Source: Patescibacteria group bacterium (lineage in GTDB: Bacteria > Patescibacteriota > Minisyncoccia > UBA6257 > UBA11618). Taken from it: a stretch of DNA of 10,099 nt. The notes below the pieces were generated by a model that worked only from the letters and a program-made list of their open reading frames with translations, was not told the origin of the DNA and searched no databases. Position 1 is the stretch's first letter; each line of letters opens with the position of its first letter. The stretch is from positions 4,378-14,476 of the forward strand of contig DPNX01000042.1 in NCBI GenBank assembly GCA_003539915.1, given 5' to 3'. The position numbers and the translations under genes were made by a program. Of the stretch, positions 6,209-10,099 are shown piece by piece.

Positions 6209-8113
6209 TTAAATGTCAAGGTTTTTAACGTTAAGAGCATGAGTTTGAATAAAGTGCTTACGTGGCGCCACTACGCTGCCCATAAGAATGTCAAACAATC
6301 TATCAGCTTCTTGAGCATCAGCAACAGTTACCCGCTTCATTGATCTGTGCTCTGGATTAAGAGTGGTGTCCCATAGCTGATCTGGGTTCATCTCTCCTAG
6401 ACCCTTATAACGCTGAATATTAACACCTTTCCCATCATCACCTTTACCCATCCTCTTCACTAATGCGTCCTTTTCTGCATCATTATACGCATAAACAGAC
6501 TCTCGTCCTTTACTAACTTGATAAAGAGGGGGTTGGGCGATATACAAATAGCCATTATTAACTACTTCTGGGAAATAACGATAAAATAGTGTTAATAGCA
6601 AGGTTCTGATGTGAGCACCATCAACATCGGCATCTGTCATAATAACAATCTTATGATATCTAATTTTAGAAAGATCAAAAGATTCAGCGATAGCAGTACC
6701 TAAAGCGACTACCAATGATTTGATCTCCTGATTAACTAACATCTTATCTAGACGAGCTTTTTCTACATTTAAAATCTTACCTTTTAATGGTAAAATAGCT
6801 TGAATTTCTTTGTTACGAGCTTGTTTTGCTGAACCTCCTGCAGATTCTCCTTCAACTAAATATAATTCTGTTTTATCTTTCTTTTTACTTGAACAATCAG
6901 CTAATTTACCTGGTAAGCCAGATAAACCAAAAGCAGATTTTCTTCTTACTAAATCTCTGGCTTTTTTAGCTGCATTTCTTGCTTTTGCAGATTCAGCAGC
7001 TTTATTTACTATTTTTTTTGCTATAGCTGGATTTTCTTCAAAAAAATCACTGAGAGCAGAGGAAACAACAGAATCAACATAACCTTTTACTTCTGAATTT
7101 CCTAATTTAGTTTTTGTCTGTCCTTCAAATTGTGGTTCAGGTATTTTAATAGAAACAATAGCTGTTAATCCTTCTCTAACATCATCTCCAGTTAAGTTTC
7201 CTGTTTTGAGAATATTTTGTTTTTTTGCATAATCATTTATTACTCTGGTTAAAGCTGTTTTAAATCCAGATATATGGGTTCCTCCCTCAACTGTATTTAT
7301 TGTATTTACAAAACCAAATATATTTTCCTGATAACCTGAATTATATTGTATAGATATTTCTATAATTGTATGGTCTGTTGATTTTTTAAAATAAATTGGT
7401 TTTGAGTGTATTGCTTCTTTAGTTTTATTTAACCATTTAACAAATTCAACTAAACCTCCTGTGTAGTGGAATTCTTCTTTTTTGTTTTTTCTCTCATCAT
7501 TTAAAATTATTTTTAATCCTGCATTTAGAAAAGCTATTTCTTTTAATCTTGTTGCTAATGTATTAAAATCAAATTCTAGTGTAGAAAAGATTTCTTTATC
7601 TGGAACAAAAAATACTGTTGTTCCTGTATCTTTTGTTTTTCCTGTTTGTTTTAATTTGTCTAAAGTTTTTCCTCTCTTATATTCCTGTTCATAAATATTT
7701 CCCTGTCTTTTTACCTGAACTTTTAATTTTTCACTTAGAGCATTTACAACTGAGATTCCTACACCATGTAAACCTCCTGAAATCATATAAGCTTTTTTAT
7801 CAAATTTTCCACCTGCATGTAGTTTGGTTAAGACAAGTTCTAGGGCTGTTTTTTTAAATTGTTTATTCATATCTACTGGAATTCCTCTTCCATTATCTTC
7901 TACTGTAATAGAATTATCTTTATGGATAGTTATTTTTATTAGATTACAAATTCCTGCTAAACATTCATCTACAGAATTATCTACTACTTCATATACAAGA
8001 TGATGTAAACCTTCTTTTCCTGTACTTCCTATATACATTGCAGGTCTCAGACGAACTCCATCTAAACCTTCCAGTACTCTGATGTCTTCTCCTGTATATT
8101 TTTTTTCTGGCAT
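6209..8113 (-). CDS. gyrB: DNA gyrase subunit B reading frame, probably a chimera of an archaeal and a bacterial gene
   Basis: GyrB is the ATPase/TOPRIM subunit of gyrase, which supercoils DNA. From MPEKKYTGEDIRVL it is 634 residues, the usual length without the E. coli insertion. The frame is open to 8146, but that ATG lies inside the upstream gene and adds no GyrB-like residues. GHKL ATPase: E42 (YEVVDN), D73 (EDNGRGIP), GGLHGVG at 113-119, and QTKTKLGN at 332-339. TOPRIM: EGESAGG at 421-427 (E421) and DADVDG at 494-499, then QRYKGLGEMN and the FIQTHA...NLDI end. All key residues are present. Codon use changes within the gene: the upstream part is AT-rich and mostly uses AGA for Arg, while the downstream third mixes CGT/CGC/AGA and has more C- or G-ending codons. 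Flanking genes are archaeal upstream and bacterial downstream, so the two ends probably come from different organisms. Confidence 0.93.
   Translation of the reverse strand: MPEKKYTGEDIRVLEGLDGVRLRPAMYIGSTGKEGLHHLVYEVVDNSVDECLAGICNLIKITIHKDNSITVEDNGRGIPVDMNKQFKKTALELVLTKLHAGGKFDKKAYMISGGLHGVGISVVNALSEKLKVQVKRQGNIYEQEYKRGKTLDKLKQTGKTKDTGTTVFFVPDKEIFSTLEFDFNTLATRLKEIAFLNAGLKIILNDERKNKKEEFHYTGGLVEFVKWLNKTKEAIHSKPIYFKKSTDHTIIEISIQYNSGYQENIFGFVNTINTVEGGTHISGFKTALTRVINDYAKKQNILKTGNLTGDDVREGLTAIVSIKIPEPQFEGQTKTKLGNSEVKGYVDSVVSSALSDFFEENPAIAKKIVNKAAESAKARNAAKKARDLVRRKSAFGLSGLPGKLADCSSKKKDKTELYLVEGESAGGSAKQARNKEIQAILPLKGKILNVEKARLDKMLVNQEIKSLVVALGTAIAESFDLSKIRYHKIVIMTDADVDGAHIRTLLLTLFYRYFPEVVNNGYLYIAQPPLYQVSKGRESVYAYNDAEKDALVKRMGKGDDGKGVNIQRYKGLGEMNPDQLWDTTLNPEHRSMKRVTVADAQEADRLFDILMGSVVAPRKHFIQTHALNVKNLDI
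6720..6830. other. Estimated seam between archaeal-like and bacterial-like sequence
   Basis: Genes on the low-coordinate side (secE, nusG, rplK, gatB, thrS, dnaE) are bacterial; genes on the high-coordinate side (eL24, eS28, L7Ae) are archaeal, so a change of genome must lie between 6182 and 8465. Codon style places it in the conserved TOPRIM stretch, roughly residues 428-465 of GyrB, where two gyrB genes would be most alike. For contrast, bases 6241-6300 hold 27 G/C of 60 and bases 7321-7380 hold 15 of 60. The exact base cannot be read by eye. Confidence 0.6.
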
Positions 8114-8114
8114 T

Positions 8115-8465
8115 TTATTTTGATTTTTTATATTGTTTAATTTCAATGACTATTGCTCCTTTACAAGGTTCATCTTTATTTTCTGGAATTGATTTTACAT
8201 AATCTATCCAAGCTCCTTTTATAAAATATTCTGCTATTCCCCGAATATTATATCCCTCCATCTTTTTATTCCATCCAACTAAACTAATATTTGGATTATA
8301 TTCTATATTTTCAATTGTTGTTTTCATATAATTATCTGTAATTATAATCTTATTATCTTTTAATTTTACTGAGGCAACTGCTATAATATCTGGTTCCCCT
8401 TTTTTATTAATAGTAGCTAAAGCTAGTGGATTTTCTTCAATTATTTTCTTAATCTCTTCATTCAT
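8115..8465 (-). CDS. PPOX-fold (pyridoxamine 5'-phosphate oxidase-like) flavin-binding protein
   Basis: The 116-residue protein resembles the small archaeal/bacterial members of the FMN-binding split-barrel family. It has an N-terminal helix (NEEIKKIIEENP), then alternating strands with LALATIN and a GEPDIIAV stretch (13-30), a KIIITDNYMKTTIENIEYNPNI-like segment typical of the family (39-60), and the second half of the barrel with GYNIRGIAEYFIKG (71-84). Such proteins bind FMN, F420 or haem and are often only annotated as putative oxidoreductases; the substrate cannot be told here. A TTTTAA at 8491-8496 about 28 bases before the ATG might be a weak TATA box, which would give a leaderless mRNA. 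The stop lies 1 base before the gyrB ATG, so the two are probably cotranscribed. Confidence 0.8.
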   Translation of the reverse strand: MNEEIKKIIEENPLALATINKKGEPDIIAVASVKLKDNKIIITDNYMKTTIENIEYNPNISLVGWNKKMEGYNIRGIAEYFIKGAWIDYVKSIPENKDEPCKGAIVIEIKQYKKSK

Positions 8466-8685
8466 TTTTGATAATTTTCTCTAGTTTCTGTTAAAATCTT
8501 AATTTTAATTGGCTGGTAAAAGAGAAACTTAGTCTCTTGATAGATGTTAAAAGTTAATTAGGTTTAAAAAGGTTTCTCCTTAATTTTGGTGTTTTAAGGC
8601 TCTGAAACCATTGAATTAGTAATATAACTTACTATAATATAACTATTTCATTATTATATTATAAAGTATATTTTTTAGTGTTATA
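8466..8685. other. AT-rich intergenic region of about 220 bases
   Basis: I see no convincing gene on either strand. It contains a small hairpin (AAGAGA / TCTCTT, 8520-8538) followed on the - strand by a short T-run, and near the eL24 end a cluster of TAATATAAC repeats. It probably holds the 3' end signal of the ribosomal cluster and the promoter for the PPOX-gyrB pair. Confidence 0.5.
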
Positions 8686-8688
8686 TTA
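8620..8688. repeat. Direct and inverted 9-base TAATATAAC repeats
   Basis: TAATATAAC occurs at 8620-8628 and again at 8635-8643; its exact reverse complement GTTATATTA is at 8680-8688, overlapping the eL24 stop codon. The stretch between is almost pure A/T. It could fold into a weak hairpin at the end of the ribosomal transcript or be an AT-rich promoter/terminator zone. Chance recurrence is possible given the composition. Confidence 0.5.
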
Positions 8689-8868
8689 TTTACTTCTTTT
8701 TTTAACATGCTTTTTCTTTCCAGACCACTTTCTTTTTTTTCTCTTCATCTCTGCGTTTTTTCTGCATTTGCTTGAACAGTAATAATAAATAGCTCCTGAT
8801 ATACTATTTACAACTGTAGTTCCTCTTGGAAATTCATAATCTTTATTACAAAATGTACATTTTGGCAT
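8686..8868 (-). CDS. rpl24e: 50S ribosomal protein L24e (eL24)
   Basis: eL24 is found only in archaeal and eukaryotic large subunits. The 60-residue protein has a treble-clef-like zinc site with C4, C7, C31 and C35 (CTFC and CSSKC), the FPRGTTVV and YYYCSSKC strands, and a strongly basic tail (KRKKRKWSGKKKH) that contacts rRNA. Its length fits the short archaeal form. GGAG (8879-8882) lies 10 bases before the ATG, inside the end of the upstream gene, whose stop is 2 bases away. It closes the ribosomal cluster; the usual archaeal partners ndk and infB do not follow. Confidence 0.95.
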   Translation of the reverse strand: MPKCTFCNKDYEFPRGTTVVNSISGAIYYYCSSKCRKNAEMKRKKRKWSGKKKHVKKRSK

Positions 8869-8870
8869 TT

Positions 8871-9110
8871 TTATTTATCTCCTTCTTGAGGAAATGGAAG
8901 TTTACCTTTAAGAACCATTAATATATAAGAAACTTTCATTACTAATTCACCTAATGGGCTTTTCTGCCAGTCATTATCTTCTCTTATCCTAGAATCAGGT
9001 AATCCTCCACCATATATTAGGTTATTAGAGTGGTGTGGTTGAGATCTATCTCTATGTGGTCTTTCCTGATACTGAGGGTTATTTATATATCTCTCATTTC
9101 GTCCTGGCAT
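8871..9110 (-). CDS. Unknown 79-residue protein inside the archaeal ribosomal cluster
   Basis: I do not recognise this family. The N-terminal half is polar, rich in Arg, Asn, Gln and His and probably disordered (MPGRNERYINNPQYQERPH). The C-terminal half looks like a folded helix, KSPLGELVMKVSYILMVLK (50-68), ending in LPFPQEGDK. This hydrophobic stretch is too broken by polar residues for a confident transmembrane call. AAAGGAG, lying in the end of eS28, is 12 bases before the ATG. The gene lies 1 base after eS28 and 2 bases before eL24, so it is almost certainly translated with ribosomal proteins. A ribosome-associated role is possible, but that rests on position only. Confidence 0.8.
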   Translation of the reverse strand: MPGRNERYINNPQYQERPHRDRSQPHHSNNLIYGGGLPDSRIREDNDWQKSPLGELVMKVSYILMVLKGKLPFPQEGDK

Positions 9111-9111
9111 T

Positions 9112-9408
9112 TTAAGTAAATGCTCCTTTGGTAACTTTTGATTTTATTCTTCTTGCTTCTATTTGAACTTCCCTTAACATTAAAATATCTTTTAATCTTA
9201 TTGGGCCTTTAACATTTCTTCTCATTACTTTTCCTTGTTCAGGTCCTTCTTGTATTTTGCATTTTATCTGGGTTACTTCGCCTCTAAAACCTGTTCTACC
9301 TACAATATCTTCTACAACAGCTGGAACAGCATTTCCTGTAAATTTATCTTTTCCTTTCATTGCTTCAGCTTTAACTTCTCTTGGTTTTTGTGCTTTATTT
9401 CCGCCCAT
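9112..9408 (-). CDS. rps28e: 30S ribosomal protein S28e (eS28) with an N-terminal extension
   Basis: eS28 is an OB-fold protein of archaeal and eukaryotic small subunits, near the mRNA exit. The core at about 23-92 is clear: VPAVVEDIVGRTGFRGEVTQ, KCKIQEGPEQGKVMRRNVKG and the GPIRLKDILMLRE end. The usual archaeal protein is about 70 residues; this one has 98, because about 22 basic residues (MGGNKAQKPREVKAEAMKGK) precede the core and a few follow it. An internal ATG at codon 17 would remove most of the extension, but no Shine-Dalgarno supports it. The chosen ATG is 2 bases after the L7Ae stop and also lacks a Shine-Dalgarno, so coupled translation is likely. Confidence 0.95.
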   Translation of the reverse strand: MGGNKAQKPREVKAEAMKGKDKFTGNAVPAVVEDIVGRTGFRGEVTQIKCKIQEGPEQGKVMRRNVKGPIRLKDILMLREVQIEARRIKSKVTKGAFT

Positions 9409-9410
9409 TT

Positions 9411-9716
9411 TTATTCAGTTTTTTTAGTTTCTGAGATTTTAGCTTCTCCAACTTCAATTACTACTATTGAAGAGCATGGAACTTTTATTCCTGCAGCAAT
9501 ACCTAATTTTTCTTTAGAATCAGCTTCTTCACACTGGATTTTCTTTTCTTTACATAATATTGGAATATGTTGTATGATTTCTGGTGGTGATGTATCTTTA
9601 GCATAAACTACTAATTTAGCTGTTCCTCTCTCTATGGCTTTGGTAACTTCGTTTATACCTTTTTCAATTTTTCCTGATTTTCTTGCTTTTTCAATTGTTT
9701 CGTAAATAGAAGCCAT
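9411..9716 (-). CDS. rpl7ae: Ribosomal protein L7Ae (eL8), kink-turn RNA-binding protein
   Basis: L7Ae binds kink-turns in 23S rRNA, box C/D and H/ACA guide RNAs and archaeal RNase P. Diagnostic segments, counted from MASIYETIEKARK, are KGINEVTKAIERG (19-31), AKLVVYAKDTSPPEI (33-47), the LCKEKKI region, and GIAAGIKVPCSSIVVIE near the end. Length is about 101 residues. I prefer the start at 9716 because GGGAGGAG (9729-9736) then serves as a Shine-Dalgarno 11-12 bases upstream. The frame also has an ATG at 9737, giving a version seven residues longer (MGGAKSK) in which that purine run would be coding and no ribosome site would precede the ATG. The gene heads the L7Ae-eS28-unknown-eL24 cluster. 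Confidence 0.92.
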   Translation of the reverse strand: MASIYETIEKARKSGKIEKGINEVTKAIERGTAKLVVYAKDTSPPEIIQHIPILCKEKKIQCEEADSKEKLGIAAGIKVPCSSIVVIEVGEAKISETKKTE

Positions 9717-9778
9717 TTTAGATTTAGCTCCTCCCATGATTTAATTGGTCATTGGATATTAAGTAAGAAAAATATTAG

Positions 9779-9786
9779 TTTATAAA
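9779..9786 (-). promoter_or_regulatory. Archaeal TATA box for the L7Ae cluster
   Basis: TTTATAAA matches the archaeal TATA consensus well and lies in the 67-base gap before L7Ae. A start about 25 bases downstream would fall near 9757, giving a leader of roughly 20 bases to the ATG at 9737 or 41 bases to the ATG at 9716. The AACAAACA in front of it is only a weak BRE. Confidence 0.6.
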
Positions 9787-9804
9787 TGTTTGTTAAAAGA
9801 ACTT

Positions 9805-10044
9805 TCATGTATTTCTAAAGTATTTTCTTCTAAGCTGTTTGTCACTCATATTTTCTGTATCTCTTCTTATTTCTTGAGCCCACTTTTGTAGTTTAGGGTC
9901 TTTAGAAAAATGGTATTCGTTCATTAATCTTTTTGCTCTTATATACAAAAGGACATGTATGGGTCTACTTCCACTTGGATCTATTTCTTCTGCTGTAACT
10001 CTTCTTATTCTTGATGATTCTTCAGTTTTATCTTCAACTGCCAT
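9805..10044 (-). CDS. Unknown 79-residue charged protein
   Basis: I do not recognise this family. The protein is soluble and highly charged: an acidic start (MAVEDKTEESSR), then RIRRVTAEEIDPSGSRPIH and a probably helical C-terminal half (YIRAKRLMNEYHF, DPKLQKWAQEIRRDTENM, DKQLRRKYFRN). It has no cysteine, signal peptide or membrane segment. The TGA stop is followed by 67 bases before L7Ae, and a TATA-like box lies just upstream, so it is probably a separate transcript. Low GC content and the promoter style match its archaeal neighbours. Nothing visible tells its role. Confidence 0.75.
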   Translation of the reverse strand: MAVEDKTEESSRIRRVTAEEIDPSGSRPIHVLLYIRAKRLMNEYHFSKDPKLQKWAQEIRRDTENMSDKQLRRKYFRNT

Positions 10045-10065
10045 ATTAGAATTAAGAATTCAAAC

Positions 10066-10073
10066 TATAAAAA
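10066..10073 (-). promoter_or_regulatory. TATA-like box of the 79-residue gene, placed for a leaderless mRNA
   Basis: TTTTTATA on the - strand is centred about 26 bases before the ATG at 10044. Archaeal transcription starts about 25 bases after the TATA centre, so the mRNA would begin at or next to the start codon. No Shine-Dalgarno is present. The surrounding AT richness weakens the call. Confidence 0.5.
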
Positions 10074-10099
10074 GATTATTATATTTTTATATTATCTTT

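Noticed and set aside
6810..7082. Open frames on the strand opposite gyrB
   Set aside because: These and similar frames opposite dnaE, nusG, rplK and eS28 are mirrors of strongly conserved genes, have no ribosome sites and encode low-complexity residues.
6209..8113. A single genuine genome mixing archaeal and bacterial ribosomes (new system)
   Set aside because: The gene sets on each side are complete-looking core clusters of different domains, and the change falls in the most conserved part of gyrB, which is what a misjoin would produce.
8114..8146. Extending GyrB upstream to the ATG at 8146
   Set aside because: The added residues (MKLNNIKNQNK) overlap the PPOX-like gene, while the ATG at 8113 lies 1 base after its stop and begins the usual GyrB N-terminus.
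8535..8610. Possible archaeal box C/D small RNA on the + strand
   Set aside because: A TGATAGA and a TCTGAA roughly resemble boxes C and D, but neither fits the consensus well, and no terminal stem or internal C'/D' pair is convincing.
1..10099. CRISPR array, insertion sequence, tRNA or rRNA gene
   Set aside because: I saw no regularly spaced repeats, transposase, terminal inverted repeats with target duplication, cloverleaf or conserved rRNA sequence on either strand.

Overview
The window reads as two unrelated genomes joined inside one gene. Positions 1 to about 6750 are bacterial in gene content: DnaE, ThrRS, GatB, L11, NusG, SecE and the C-terminal third of GyrB. The compact proteins, tight spacing and a ThrRS without editing domains suggest a small-genome lineage of the Candidate Phyla Radiation (Patescibacteria) type. 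Positions from about 6800 to 10099 are archaeal: ribosomal proteins eL24, eS28 and L7Ae, with TATA-like boxes in front of genes. The low GC content and the presence of a bacterial-type gyrase suggest a DPANN archaeon (Woesearchaeota/Pacearchaeota-like). Both lineage assignments are inferences from recognised protein families, not from database searches.

Bacterial part. On the + strand the 3' end of dnaE is followed 5 bases later by a short thrS, which ends at a strong hairpin (2872-2894). Everything after this is on the - strand. Reading in the direction of transcription, the end of gyrB leads into secE, nusG and rplK, closed by an intrinsic terminator (4919-4944) with no rplA. Next is an isolated 67-residue unknown gene with a consensus sigma-70-type promoter, a good Shine-Dalgarno and its own terminator. 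gatB follows, apparently with a promoter placed so that its mRNA would start at or near its ATG. Between gatB and the shared hairpin lies a possible 48-codon basic ORF.

Archaeal part, all on the - strand. A 79-residue unknown gene directly follows a TATA-like box, consistent with a leaderless mRNA. It is followed by a tight cluster L7Ae - eS28 - 79-residue unknown - eL24, with gaps of 1 to 2 bases. After 217 bases of AT-rich non-coding DNA with short inverted repeats come a PPOX-fold flavin-binding-like protein and, 1 base later, the start of gyrB.

The gyrB reading frame is open throughout and has every catalytic motif. Even so, its two sides cannot belong to one ordinary genome: one cell does not use bacterial L11/NusG/SecE together with archaeal eS28/eL24/L7Ae as its core set. 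The simplest explanation is an assembly misjoin (or, less likely, a recombinant) in the conserved TOPRIM region of two gyrB genes, estimated at 6720-6830. This is the main message for anyone using the window. I saw no CRISPR array, insertion sequence, tRNA or rRNA gene.
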